From the NCBI GenBank assembly GCA_017512705.1, contig JAFWEX010000030.1, positions 40,879-104,878 of the forward strand: a stretch of 64,000 bases of DNA, in the 5' to 3' direction. The notes beneath the pieces were generated by a model. That model was not told where the DNA came from. It worked only from the letters and a program-made list of their open reading frames with translations, and did not search any database. Below, one piece after another: positions 1 to 8,583 of the stretch. This DNA comes from Paenibacillus sp. (GTDB lineage Bacteria; Bacillota; Bacilli; Paenibacillales; Paenibacillaceae). The translations under genes were made by a program, and so were the position numbers. Numbering within the stretch: position 1 is the stretch's first letter; each line of letters opens with the position of its first letter.

Positions 1-799
1 AAACGTCAGTATATTCCGGAATTTGATAATATTCATTTAGAACGACACGACCTTGTGGATCTTTGGTTACATCGAGTTCTTGAACCACTTTTACTGGTTG
101 AATCCCCGCTGTCCACACGACAGCATCCGTTGGAATCTGTTCATCGCGGTTGTAGATGGCATTCGGTTCAACTCGAGATATGGACATATGTCCCCGCGCT
201 TCAACCTGATGTTCGTTGAACCATTCGTGAACATAAGCAGATAGACGTTGAGGGAATGCGGATAATACACGTTCACCACGATCGAGAATGCTGATGTTCA
301 GATCGGGTCTGCTCTCTCGTAATTCAGCAGCCATCTCGACTCCACTTAAGCCGCCGCCGACAATATGAACCTGTCCGTAGGCTTTAACCTCATTAAGACG
401 AAGATATGTCTCGCGTGTTTTACTGAAACTTTGAATGGTACAGCTGTATTCCTCGGCACCTGGTGTGTTATGAAAACGATCGGTACACCCCAGTCCAATG
501 ACAAGCTTGTCATATTCAAGTGGCTCTTGGCCTTCGAATTCAATCTGACGCTGCTCCAGATTAATGGCAGTAACTTCACCGAAGCGGTGGGTTACTTTTT
601 CATTCACTGGAAAATGGATACGCAGGTCGTAATCGGATACCGTTCCTGCTGCGAGTGCGTAATATTCGGTCTTCAATCCCTGAAAGGGGCTGCGATCCAC
701 CAGTACGATCTGCGTATCTGACGGAATCTTACCTTCCAGAAGTTCCTTGATGATCGTGAGGCCGCCATAGCCGCCTCCAAGAATGACGAAATTTTTCAT
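1..799 (-). CDS. NAD(P)/FAD-dependent oxidoreductase, type II NADH dehydrogenase-like (3' end outside window)
   Basis: A minus-strand reading frame opens at ATG 799 and stays open to the window edge, about 266 codons. The N terminus reads MKNFVILGGGYGGL, the FAD-binding GxGxxG fold. A second dinucleotide fold near residue 165 reads HIVGGGLSGVEMAAEL, and AVVWTAGIQP follows, as in NDH-2 proteins. Members oxidise NADH and reduce quinone at the inner membrane face without pumping protons. A ribosome site (AAAGGA) lies about 10 nt upstream. A second, complete paralogue lies at 23180-24373. The C-terminal membrane-anchoring part is not visible, so quinone specificity cannot be judged. Confidence 0.85.
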   Translation of the reverse strand, partial: MKNFVILGGGYGGLTIIKELLEGKIPSDTQIVLVDRSPFQGLKTEYYALAAGTVSDYDLRIHFPVNEKVTHRFGEVTAINLEQRQIEFEGQEPLEYDKLVIGLGCTDRFHNTPGAEEYSCTIQSFSKTRETYLRLNEVKAYGQVHIVGGGLSGVEMAAELRESRPDLNISILDRGERVLSAFPQRLSAYVHEWFNEHQVEARGHMSISRVEPNAIYNRDEQIPTDAVVWTAGIQPVKVVQELDVTKDPQGRVVLNEYYQIPEYTDV

Positions 800-883
800 G
801 ACTCGGCTTCCTTTCTGCATCAGTCCCATGCTCTGGGGCTGTAACCTGTGAAACAGCCATGCATACACATCGCTGCTCCATTC

Positions 884-927
884 GTTGTTTTAGTTCTAAA
901 TGTTGTTTTAGTTCTAAAGATTAGAAA
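884..927. promoter_or_regulatory. Tandem operator-like repeats upstream of the NDH-2-like gene
   Basis: The 17-mer GTTGTTTTAGTTCTAAA occurs at 884-900 and again at 902-918, a period of 18 bp. Each copy holds the dyad TTTAG-N2-CTAAA, and a third related dyad (TTCTAA-N2-TTAGAA) ends at about 927. The block lies 85-128 bp upstream of the start at 799. Tandem short dyads of this kind are typical of MarR- or DUF24-type repressor sites. The regulator is not identified. Confidence 0.45.
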
Positions 928-964
928 AGAGAAAGTGTAAATTTGAGATATCCAGTCACAGCTA

Positions 965-1029
965 AGGCATCACTCATAGCCAAACGTTCCCTCCCGTTCA
1001 AGCAAGGTTCGTTTAGTTGAGTGATGCCT
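965..1029. repeat. Long inverted repeat between mqnE and the NDH-2-like gene
   Basis: AGGCATCACTCA (965-976) and its exact complement TGAGTGATGCCT (1018-1029) face each other. A nested arm AAACG/CGTTT (982-986, 1010-1014) lies inside. It sits just 3' of mqnE on the minus strand and could end that transcript, but no T tract follows in that direction. A protein-binding or RNA-processing hairpin is the alternative. Confidence 0.55.
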
Positions 1030-1068
1030 CCTATCTGCGATTGTGATCATACTCTAAATGCAAGCAGA

Positions 1069-2175
1069 CTATTCATATACTTGGATTTCGTTGTAGAATG
1101 TATCACGCTCTACAGGAATACGTCCTGCACCTTTGACAAGCCAGATCAGCTCTTTGCGTGTCAGCCCTTCCGGTGTTAGTGCGCCGGCAGCGTGACTGAT
1201 TTTTTCACGTACAATCGTACCATGCACGTCAGACGCACCAAAGCTCAGGGCAACTTGAGTAAGTTGTGGTCCGATGTTGATAAAGTAAGCCTTCACATGC
1301 TGGATGTTATCCAGCATCAGACGGCTGATTGCAATGGTTTTGAGGTCCTCATATGCCGAGTTACGGCGCATAATGCTGGCAGATTTACTCTTTGGCTGCA
1401 TGGACAGCGGAATGAACACCATGAATCCGTTGGTTTCATCTTGCAGCTCTCGAATCTGTACCATATGATTGACACGATCTTCATAAGATTCGATGGAGCC
1501 ATACAGCATCGTGGTATGTGTACGCATGCCCAGATTATGAGCCGTGCGGTGCACTTCGAGATAGCGGTCTACGTTCGCTTTGTCGACACGCATTTTTTTG
1601 CGATATTCATCCGACAGAATCTCAGCACCGCCACCTGTCAGAGATTTCAGGCCCGCTTTTTGCAGCTCTTGCAGTACTTCTTTGATGCTGAGACCGCTGA
1701 TGCGGGTGAAGAAATCAATCTCTGCCGCAGTGTAAGCTTTGAGCGTAACATCTGGATATTTTTCGTTTAAAGCACGTAGAGAATCGACATAATATTGAAA
1801 AGGAACATGGTTGTTATGTCCACCTACGATATGGAACTCACGCACGCCTGGATGAATATGCTGTTCCACATAGTCGATCATTTCCGGGCCGGATAATGTA
1901 TAGGAGCCTTCCTCACCCTGATCTTTGCGGAAGTTACAGAACGCGCAGCGAGCTTCGCATACGTTGGTGAAATAAAGGCTCATGTTCTCGATAAAGTATA
2001 CTTTTTTGCCGTTTTTACGCAGATTGGCCTCATTGGCCAGCTGGCCCAAAGTCAGCAGATCATCTGTTTGATACAGATATACGCCGTCTTCTACACTCAG
2101 CCTTACGCCGTTCTGCACTTTCTCAACGATTTCAGCCATTCTTTTGTCTGTGAACGGTGTTACCAATGTAGACAT
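1069..2175 (-). CDS. mqnE: Aminofutalosine synthase (menaquinone biosynthesis, radical SAM)
   Basis: The protein has 368 residues. Cys73, Cys77 and Cys80 form the radical-SAM CX3CX2C motif (CEARCAFC), followed by HIVGGHNNHVPF and TAAEI stretches typical of the MqnE/MqnC family. MqnE joins the product of MqnA to adenosylmethionine-derived adenosine to give aminofutalosine, in the futalosine route to menaquinone. An AGGAGG site lies 6-8 nt before ATG 2175. The other mqn genes are not next to it. MqnC is the main alternative, but the length and the CEARCAFC context favour MqnE. Confidence 0.88.
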   Translation of the reverse strand: MSTLVTPFTDKRMAEIVEKVQNGVRLSVEDGVYLYQTDDLLTLGQLANEANLRKNGKKVYFIENMSLYFTNVCEARCAFCNFRKDQGEEGSYTLSGPEMIDYVEQHIHPGVREFHIVGGHNNHVPFQYYVDSLRALNEKYPDVTLKAYTAAEIDFFTRISGLSIKEVLQELQKAGLKSLTGGGAEILSDEYRKKMRVDKANVDRYLEVHRTAHNLGMRTHTTMLYGSIESYEDRVNHMVQIRELQDETNGFMVFIPLSMQPKSKSASIMRRNSAYEDLKTIAISRLMLDNIQHVKAYFINIGPQLTQVALSFGASDVHGTIVREKISHAAGALTPEGLTRKELIWLVKGAGRIPVERDTFYNEIQVYE

Positions 2176-2555
2176 GCTGTTTCCTCCTGTTCTTTACCGG
2201 AATTCGAGTTGTAATGTGTAGGACTTCGAAGCAGAACTACATAACAAAGACGCGGTCAATTGCCGCCTTCTTGTGGAAAGACTAACTCTTATTACCCGGT
2301 GCAGCGTATGCTGCATGCAAAAGTTTCTTTTTTCAAAAGGAGTCGAACGACTCTATATGCATTGGGGACTGAGAACCAGTCTCGAAATGTGAAAAAAATT
2401 ACAACTCCATATGCGACCAATTCTAAACAAGTCATGGCAAAATATTGACAATTTTAGAGTGACCACCTATCCATTATAAACCTCGTGTCTCGGGGGTTCA
2501 ATACACTGGGAAGAAAAAGGAGTACAGGGAAGCGCGCAAAGAGGGCAAACATGAC
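2176..2555. other. Intergenic region with three consecutive short hairpins
   Basis: Three perfect short stems follow one another: TGCAGC/GCTGCA (2300-2315), GAGTCG/CGACTC (2340-2353) and GACTG/CAGTC (2367-2381). No ORF here has a ribosome site or a recognisable product. The hairpins may belong to a small structured RNA or to the 5' regions of the divergent genes. No known RNA family was recognised. Confidence 0.35.
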
Positions 2556-2584
2556 TTGAGACCCTTGACGGGGTGGAGTATAAT
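2556..2584 (+). promoter_or_regulatory. Sigma-A type promoter of the HesB-like gene
   Basis: TTGAGA (2556-2561), a 17-bp spacer and a perfect TATAAT (2579-2584) lie just before the coding region at 2621. The predicted start of transcription near 2591 leaves a short leader with ribosome site AAAAGGAG. Confidence 0.75.
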
Positions 2585-2620
2585 TTAAAGAAGAGTTAAC
2601 GAAAAGGAGAGTGACCTGGC

Positions 2621-2977
2621 ATGATTAATATCAGCGAGACGGCTGCTGACCGATTGAAAGAAATGCTTGCACAGCAAGAGACACCTGGTATGTTCCTGCG
2701 TCTTGGCGTAGCACCTGGTGGTTGCACCGGATTTTCTTACGCCATGGGCTTTGACGATAAAGAGTCCGATGAGGACTTGTTTTTGGATATTCAAGATATG
2801 AAGGTTGTTGTAGAGAAGGAAAACGTGAAATATCTGAATGGACTTGAAATTGATTTTGAAGAATCCGGCATGTCCGGCGGCTTCACCATTCATAACCCGA
2901 ACGCAGTAGCGACATGCGGCTGTGGCTCTTCGTTCCGTACGCGTGAAGAAGCGGGCGTACCGGATAAAGATTGTTAA
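2621..2977 (+). CDS. HesB/IscA/ErpA-family iron-sulfur cluster carrier
   Basis: The 118-residue A-type carrier has the three family cysteines at Cys35 (GGCTGF), Cys99 and Cys101 (CGCGSSF). Such proteins bind a [2Fe-2S] or [4Fe-4S] cluster and pass it to target enzymes in the cytoplasm. The start follows an AAAAGGAGAG site, and the gene has its own promoter and terminator, so it is probably monocistronic. The length matches the family. The last residue is also a cysteine. The sequence alone does not show which apo-proteins it serves. Confidence 0.9.
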   Translation: MINISETAADRLKEMLAQQETPGMFLRLGVAPGGCTGFSYAMGFDDKESDEDLFLDIQDMKVVVEKENVKYLNGLEIDFEESGMSGGFTIHNPNAVATCGCGSSFRTREEAGVPDKDC

Positions 2978-3037
2978 TTTGATGCCGGTTTGAGCGTGAC
3001 TTCATATTTATAACGATATAGAAGAGACGTATGTCAG

Positions 3038-3085
3038 GGCGCATTTCCAGCGAAGAGGCTTCGCTAGGGAGTGTGCCTTTTTTTT
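3038..3085 (+). terminator. Intrinsic terminator of the HesB-like gene
   Basis: Stem GGCGCA/TGTGCC encloses a second stem AGCGAAG/CTTCGCT, followed by eight T residues (3078-3085). Confidence 0.85.
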
Positions 3086-3156
3086 GTGCTTGTAAAATTA
3101 CTTGTGGTCTGGACTAGTGGAATGACGTCGTAAGCTCAAATGACGCTTTTTTAGTA

Positions 3157-3186
3157 TTGACAATTTGTTCCATATGTAGGTATATT
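3157..3186 (+). promoter_or_regulatory. Promoter of the amylase-like gene
   Basis: A perfect TTGACA (3157-3162), an 18-bp spacer and TATATT (3181-3186) predict transcription from about 3193. This gives a leader of about 285 nt before the start codon at 3479. Confidence 0.75.
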
Positions 3187-3193
3187 GTTTTTG

Positions 3194-3302
3194 TGCAAAC
3201 GTTTGCAAAACATGGGCTGTTTACAGGTTCCCTTTCGTATTAGAACGATAAGAAAGGCCGGTGTAGACAATATAGGGCATTCTTTGTATGTGCAAACGTT
3301 TG
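3194..3302. promoter_or_regulatory. Pair of LacI-family operators
   Basis: TGCAAACGTTTGCA (3194-3207) is a perfect 14-bp palindrome lying on the predicted transcription start. A second site, TGCAAACGTTTGA, has core palindrome CAAACGTTTG at 3293-3302, 97 bp further on. This central-CG palindrome is the LacI/GalR/CcpA class, and two in-range operators would permit looping. A sugar-responsive repressor or CcpA is inferred. The rest of the 3208-3478 leader shows no other clear feature. Confidence 0.7.
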
Positions 3303-3478
3303 AATAAAAGGTGTCATATGGCGACTCTGTATCAGGTACGGGATCAGACCAAGTGTGACAAGAGGAGAGGGGGAGAAAGTATAGGATAGCCATCCATAAT
3401 TGCAGATTGGTTCATTAAGCAGCAAGTTCAATCAAAAATACGGGTCCCCACAGGGGCAACAGATAAGGGAGGAAAAAC

Positions 3479-6400
3479 ATGAAACTTGTGCGCAGGCTTG
3501 GCGCATTTCTGTTGGCATTATCCATTGTCATTTCCACACAACCCTCAGCAGCGTATGCTGAAATCTCCGCTTCCCATGTGTACCATAACCATATGCCGAA
3601 CTTCTGGGCTTACTATGACACATCCAAGTATGCTACCACACCTGTAGGATCACCAATTCGATACACCTATGACGGGCAAGTGATTGATCTGAAAAAGAAC
3701 CCTCCGGCTGGTTATCCGTATTTTCTACCTGGTGGCTCACCTATGCCTCACGATGATCTGGTCGCGTATTACACGCATCATGCCAAAACAGGGGCCTATC
3801 TCAGCTGGCCTTGGCAAGTCGCAGGCGATCTCAAGAACAACCATCCGGCTGCCGGCATGCAGGTTACGATGTCAGGCTCATTACTGAACAATGTGGACAG
3901 CTTTATGTATACAAACAATGTAAACGATTACAACGATAAAGCTTGGGGTGCTCCTTGGAAGAACGCCTATAACAATCTGAGAACGACCAATGGAGAACGA
4001 ACGATGGACCTCATTCATTTTTCGGGACATCACTCCATGGGGCCTTTGGCAGGCAACGAATATTTGCTTAAGGATCTGATCTACCAAAATGCTGTAATGG
4101 CGCAGCCCTTTTTCCTGGGGGATAGCTTCAAATCTTCCAAAGGATTTTTCCCGACCGAGCTTGGATTCTCGGAGCGCATTATTCCGGTGCTGGATCAACT
4201 CGGCATTGAGTGGTCCGTAATTGGTAATAATCATTTTTCGCGAACACTCAAGGATTACCCGCTGTTAAACGATCCGGGCAAGGATACGATGGTGTCTCCA
4301 CCTAACCGTGCCGATCTGCAAAACACCAGTAATGTTGGATCATGGGTGTCTGCACCGATGTTTAACGAGAAACAGGTGGTATACAACAAATACCCGTTTG
4401 CTTCTACACCCCACTGGGTGCGCCATGTCAATCCCGAAACGGGAGTAGAGAAGAAGATTGTTGGCATTCCTGTCGCCCAGGCGGAATCCTGGGAAGAAGG
4501 ATATCAAGGCTCAGTGAAGGCAGATGCACTTAAACCTTTTGAAGGCATGGTAGACCAGAAGCAGTTTTTTGTCATTGCCCATGATGGAGATAATTCCTCA
4601 GGTCGTGCAGGGTCCGAGGACACATGGCGGAATGCAGGAAATGTAACCTATTCACAGCCTGGTGTAAAAGGGGAAAGCATCAACGAATACTTACGCACCA
4701 ATAGACCCCAAGCCGATGATGTAGTCCATGTACAGGATGGCTCTTGGATTGATACGCGGGATTCCTCATCCGATCCGACATGGTATCACTGGCGTCTTCC
4801 TTTTGGCATCTGGAAGGGGCAGTTTGATGCGTTCAACAAGGCTACAGGTCTGAATCTGGAACCGAAGAAGAATCTGGATGGGGTTCAGGAAGGTATGACG
4901 GTGTCATTCGAATATGGTTATCACTATCTGGAGCGTAATTTTGCCTTGGAGCAAGCGGCGCTGAATTATGCCAAGACAGCAGAACAGATGTGGCTGGATG
5001 CCAACCCGAATCACTGGAAACCTACTACAGCGTTGGATAGGGAGATTACCTATGAAGGCAATCAGCTCAATCCATGGATGATGGCTTATCCGGTCAAGGG
5101 AGACCCGGCGAACAATTATAAGGGCGGAGCGAATCCGGCAGAACTGAGTTGGTATTTCCTATTGCCTGCGCTGGATTCCGGTTTTGGATATTATGATGAA
5201 AATGTGGATGACGGCGTGAAGCCGACACTGTCATTCAATCAGTCTCTGTTTTTCTCCAAGCCTTATGTGAACGGGCAGCTGGCCAAGGATCGCACAGGTC
5301 CATCGGTATGGTGGCCGCAGCGTTATCCGTACAACCCAGGTAGTGCTAATGTCAGTAAGGCTGAAGGATGGACGCTTCATTATTTTGACAATACATTTGG
5401 TATCTATACCTACGCTTATGATGTGAGCGGTATCAGGGATATCAAAGTAAAGGTGCGGACTCACCGAGATAAACAGGCGGATGCGAAGGACAACACCTTC
5501 CGTGTATATGATCCAGCAGCGCTCAAAGCCAAAGGTGTGTCCAACATTGATCCGGCTAAAGTCAGCAGTTGGCAGGAGTACCCGATGACCAAACGCGATC
5601 TGAAACCAGATATCAACGGGGTCGCTTGGCAGCCGAGCAGTACAGATATGTTCAAACGTGTACCAGCACAGGAGATCGGAGATATGTATTACACCTATTT
5701 CAACGATTTCCGGGATCAACTGGTCGATTATTATATTGAGGCTGTAGACGGTAACGGCAATGTGACTCGGAGTGAGATTCAGACGGTATACGTAGGTACG
5801 GGAAAATATAAGAAAGATGCCTCTGGTAAAGTGGTTGAGGATGCGAATGGAACAATTCAGGGAACACACCCATTCCTCGTGGTCGATCAAACTCCACCTT
5901 CGGTTCCAACTGGAGTGAAAGCCTCACGTGTAACAGATCGCAGTGTCACCCTCCAGTGGACGGCAGCTACGGATAATGTGGGTGTCGATGGGTATGACAT
6001 TTATCGGAATGGTACTAAGGTGGGGAGTTCTCCTGCGTCGGAATATACAGACAACGGACTTGAACCGATGAAAACCTATACGTACAGTGTCAAGGCGAGA
6101 GATAAGGCAAACAACATCTCAGCTGCCAGTCAGACCGTACAGGTACGAACACTTCCTGCTGATACCGAACCACCAACAGCGCCAGCGAATGTTAAGGTGC
6201 AAGATTCAACTTCGTCTGCGGTCACGCTGGTATGGACCGCGAGTCAGGATAATTACGGAGTTGCGAGATACGAGATCTACCGTGATGGAAGTAAGGTTGG
6301 TGAATCAACTCAGTTAACGTATACGGATTCATCCCTTGCTCCGGCAACCCAATATGTGTACACCATCAAAGCTGTAGACGCGGCAGGGAATATCTCGGCA

Positions 6401-7387
6401 GCAAGTGAGCCGGTCACGGTAAAGACCAAAGAAGGTAATGTAGTTACGATTTATTACAAACAGGGTTATGCTACTCCATATATTCATTATCGTCCAGCGG
6501 GCGGGACCTGGACGACAGCACCAGGTGTACAGATGCCGGCAGCGGAAATGCCAGGCTACACTAAAATAACTGTGAATGTGGGCACAGCCACTGGACTGGA
6601 AGCCGTTTTTAACAATGGCAGTGGCACTTGGGATAATAACGGAGGTAAAAACTATCTGTTCCCACTAGGAGTCAATACGTTTAATGCAGGGGTCATCACC
6701 CAAGATGCACCACAAGTGGATACCACTCTGCCAAGTGTACCTACAAATCTGATAGTAACTTCGAAAGCTTCGGATCGTGTGACAATTGCTTGGAATCCAT
6801 CGACGGATAACACAAGTGTAGCTGGATATGAGGTGTTCCGGGATGGCGTCAAAATTGGTACAACCACAACACCTGCATATACGGACTCTAATCTGAAGGC
6901 TGCTACAGACTATGCATACTATGTTGTTGCTTATGATGCAGCACAGAACAAATCGGCAGCAAGTGCGGAACTCCGTGTGACGACAGATGCTGCCCCAATA
7001 AGCAATCGTGTCACACTCTACTATAAGCAGGGATATGCACAGCCCAACATCCATTATCGCCCGGTAGGGGGGACGTGGACGACATCTCCTGGTATTCCGA
7101 TTCCTGCGTCTGAGCTGCCCGGGTATAACAAGATTACCATCGACGTGGGTACAGTCACTGGATTGGAGGCCGTTTTCAACAATGGTAGTGGTACTTGGGA
7201 TAATAATGGGGGACGCAACTATGTATTCCCTCTAGGGGTAAGCACCTATAGTAATGGTATCATCACACCGGGTGCTCCTCAGGGAAGCACAGTTCCAAGT
7301 ACTACTGAGAATCCAGAGGAAGCGGCATTTTTACCAATAGAATTCAATCGCATTTCAGCATGGGGAACGGGACGTAAAAGCGCCTGA
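3479..7387 (+). CDS. Secreted GH119-type alpha-amylase with Fn3 and starch-binding modules
   Basis: The 1302-residue exoenzyme begins with a signal peptide (residues 1-27, cut near AYA). The catalytic part (about 30-800) carries HNHMPNFW, FFPTELGFSE and IAHDGDN. Glu227 and Asp369 are 142 residues apart, the same separation I recall for the proposed GH119 pair Glu231/Asp373 of Bacillus circulans IgtZ. GH119 is the sister of GH57. Three Fn3 domains follow (about 803-893, 897-985, 1082-1170), each leading into or separated by two starch-binding modules of the CBM25/26 kind (about 988-1075, 1178-1265), which share VFNNGSGTWDNNGG. It should cut starch outside the cell. The promoter carries LacI-type operators. 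GH57 is the alternative family. Confidence 0.82.
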   Translation: MKLVRRLGAFLLALSIVISTQPSAAYAEISASHVYHNHMPNFWAYYDTSKYATTPVGSPIRYTYDGQVIDLKKNPPAGYPYFLPGGSPMPHDDLVAYYTHHAKTGAYLSWPWQVAGDLKNNHPAAGMQVTMSGSLLNNVDSFMYTNNVNDYNDKAWGAPWKNAYNNLRTTNGERTMDLIHFSGHHSMGPLAGNEYLLKDLIYQNAVMAQPFFLGDSFKSSKGFFPTELGFSERIIPVLDQLGIEWSVIGNNHFSRTLKDYPLLNDPGKDTMVSPPNRADLQNTSNVGSWVSAPMFNEKQVVYNKYPFASTPHWVRHVNPETGVEKKIVGIPVAQAESWEEGYQGSVKADALKPFEGMVDQKQFFVIAHDGDNSSGRAGSEDTWRNAGNVTYSQPGVKGESINEYLRTNRPQADDVVHVQDGSWIDTRDSSSDPTWYHWRLPFGIWKGQFDAFNKATGLNLEPKKNLDGVQEGMTVSFEYGYHYLERNFALEQAALNYAKTAEQMWLDANPNHWKPTTALDREITYEGNQLNPWMMAYPVKGDPANNYKGGANPAELSWYFLLPALDSGFGYYDENVDDGVKPTLSFNQSLFFSKPYVNGQLAKDRTGPSVWWPQRYPYNPGSANVSKAEGWTLHYFDNTFGIYTYAYDVSGIRDIKVKVRTHRDKQADAKDNTFRVYDPAALKAKGVSNIDPAKVSSWQEYPMTKRDLKPDINGVAWQPSSTDMFKRVPAQEIGDMYYTYFNDFRDQLVDYYIEAVDGNGNVTRSEIQTVYVGTGKYKKDASGKVVEDANGTIQGTHPFLVVDQTPPSVPTGVKASRVTDRSVTLQWTAATDNVGVDGYDIYRNGTKVGSSPASEYTDNGLEPMKTYTYSVKARDKANNISAASQTVQVRTLPADTEPPTAPANVKVQDSTSSAVTLVWTASQDNYGVARYEIYRDGSKVGESTQLTYTDSSLAPATQYVYTIKAVDAAGNISAASEPVTVKTKEGNVVTIYYKQGYATPYIHYRPAGGTWTTAPGVQMPAAEMPGYTKITVNVGTATGLEAVFNNGSGTWDNNGGKNYLFPLGVNTFNAGVITQDAPQVDTTLPSVPTNLIVTSKASDRVTIAWNPSTDNTSVAGYEVFRDGVKIGTTTTPAYTDSNLKAATDYAYYVVAYDAAQNKSAASAELRVTTDAAPISNRVTLYYKQGYAQPNIHYRPVGGTWTTSPGIPIPASELPGYNKITIDVGTVTGLEAVFNNGSGTWDNNGGRNYVFPLGVSTYSNGIITPGAPQGSTVPSTTENPEEAAFLPIEFNRISAWGTGRKSA

Positions 7388-7438
7388 AAGGAAGAAAAAT
7401 ATACGAAGGGTGCGCTCAAAATCCAAGTGTTTTCCTAA

Positions 7439-7486
7439 GGCAAAGCCAAAGCCAAAGCCAAAGCTAAATCCAAATCTAAGGCCAAT
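7439..7486. repeat. Short AAAGCC-type hexanucleotide repeat
   Basis: About seven hexamers of the form AAAGCC or AAATCC lie 50 bp after the amylase stop codon. They could slip in replication. Read in the amylase frame they give alternating Lys-Ala or Lys-Ser, but two stop codons separate them from the gene. Confidence 0.6.
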
Positions 7487-7563
7487 GCCCTGTACATGTC
7501 TAAAAGGTAAGTGTAAGCTCCTTTTTAGGGTATGGATTGTGGTGTCAGATGAAGGAAACACCG

Positions 7564-7595
7564 AGAGCTCTGTTCATATATGAACAGGGCTCTTT
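7564..7595 (+). terminator. Terminator-like hairpin after the amylase gene
   Basis: Arms AGAGC-CTGTTCA and TGAACAG-GCTCT form a stem with a short AT loop. The following T tract is brief, so termination may be partial. Confidence 0.5.
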
Positions 7596-7617
7596 ACTAT
7601 GGAATGAGAAGTAGGAA

Positions 7618-7655
7618 TTGAAATAGCAATAGAAATAGAAACAGAAATAGAGGTG
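7618..7655. repeat. GAAATA-type hexamer repeat
   Basis: Five to six imperfect copies of a purine-rich hexamer (AATAGA, AACAGA and similar) lie in the gap between the amylase and the reductase. No function is apparent. Confidence 0.5.
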
Positions 7656-7704
7656 TCCGGCGGTGGTTCATTGGAAGGCATGGTTATCAAAATAAGGGAA
7701 CATG

Positions 7705-7736
7705 TTGACAAATTAAGTTGTAACTTATATAGTTAC
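7705..7736 (+). promoter_or_regulatory. Promoter with overlapping palindromic operator
   Basis: TTGACA (7705-7710), a 17-bp spacer and TATAGT (7728-7733) form a strong promoter. The dyad GTAACT-N5-AGTTAC (7720-7736) covers the -10 box, so a bound protein would block RNA polymerase. HxlR- or MarR-type regulators often control such reductase genes, but none is adjacent. Confidence 0.6.
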
Positions 7737-7800
7737 ATTATGAAATATAGAAACAATCACATACACAACAAATAAAAACCTGAATCTAAAGGAGAGATTG

Positions 7801-8445
7801 ATGATGAATATTGCAATTATTGGTGCAACGGGTAAAGCTGGTAAGTTGATTCTGAAAGAAGCAGCAGATCGGGGACATAACGTTACTGCCATTGTACGTA
7901 ATGCATCCAAATTAGAAGACAAGAGCCTGAATGTATTGGAAAAAGACGTATTGGATCTAACCGTTTCGGATATTGAAGGCTTTGATGTCGTTGTTAATGC
8001 TTTTGGTGCACCGGCTGGCAAAGAGAATCTGCATGTGGAAGTGGGACAAGCTCTGATCGCTATTCTCAAAGATGCTCCGAATACACGCCTAATTGTTGTG
8101 GGTGGTGCAGGAAGCTTGTTCACGGATGAGTCCAAAACACTACGCCTTGTGGATTCTCCTGGCTTCCCGGATGAGTACAAAGCAACGGCAATGAATCAAG
8201 GGCAAAACTTGCAGGATCTGCAAGCCACCTCTGGTATCCAGTGGACGTTTCTGAGCCCGGCAGCATTCTTCAATCCAGAGGGAGCACGTACTGGCACATA
8301 CCAGTCTGGTCAGGATGTCATGATTATGAACAGTGAAGGCAATAGTTATATCAGCTACGCGGACTATGCCATTGCCCTCGTGGATGAAATTGAGAATGCA
8401 AAACACAAAAACGAGCGCTTTACTGTAGTAGGCGAGGCAAAATAA
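7801..8445 (+). CDS. NAD(P)-binding reductase, NmrA/SDR-like
   Basis: The protein of about 214 residues starts NIAIIGATGKAGKLIL, the GxxGxxG dinucleotide-binding motif of atypical short-chain reductases. The VVGGAGS and TFLSPAAFF stretches fit the YwnB/NAD(P)H-binding group. Members reduce quinones or carbonyls, or sense NADP. An AAAGGAGAG site 5-6 nt upstream supports ATG 7801 over the TTG just before it. The gene has its own promoter, operator and terminator. Its substrate cannot be inferred. Confidence 0.85.
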   Translation: MMNIAIIGATGKAGKLILKEAADRGHNVTAIVRNASKLEDKSLNVLEKDVLDLTVSDIEGFDVVVNAFGAPAGKENLHVEVGQALIAILKDAPNTRLIVVGGAGSLFTDESKTLRLVDSPGFPDEYKATAMNQGQNLQDLQATSGIQWTFLSPAAFFNPEGARTGTYQSGQDVMIMNSEGNSYISYADYAIALVDEIENAKHKNERFTVVGEAK

Positions 8446-8462
8446 ACTATATTACGATCATT

Positions 8463-8515
8463 TAGGTTATTAACCTAGCAATGAACGCTGGTCGAAACGG
8501 ATCAGCGTTTTTTTT
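8463..8515 (+). terminator. Terminator of the reductase gene
   Basis: Arms AACGCTG (8484-8490) and CAGCGTT (8503-8509) are followed by a run of T to 8515. A separate perfect palindrome, TAGGTTA-T-TAACCTA (8463-8477), lies directly before it. Confidence 0.8.
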
Positions 8516-8583
8516 ATTGCAACTAAATTCCATCTCAGAACGTTAATCTAACGAATTGCTATTCTAGGTGAAAAAGGTGGATT

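Noticed and set aside
2340-2381. tRNA-like hairpins
   Set aside because: The arms do not assemble into a cloverleaf and there is no GGTTCGAATCC-type T loop or CCA-proximal acceptor stem.
5231-5927. Long minus-strand frames within the amylase gene
   Set aside because: They are shadows of a well-supported coding frame with a signal peptide and clear domains.
7388-7510. Lys-Ala-rich tail in frame after the amylase stop codon, as if the stop were a mutation
   Set aside because: Two in-frame stops separate it from the gene, there is no start, and the sequence is a simple hexamer repeat.
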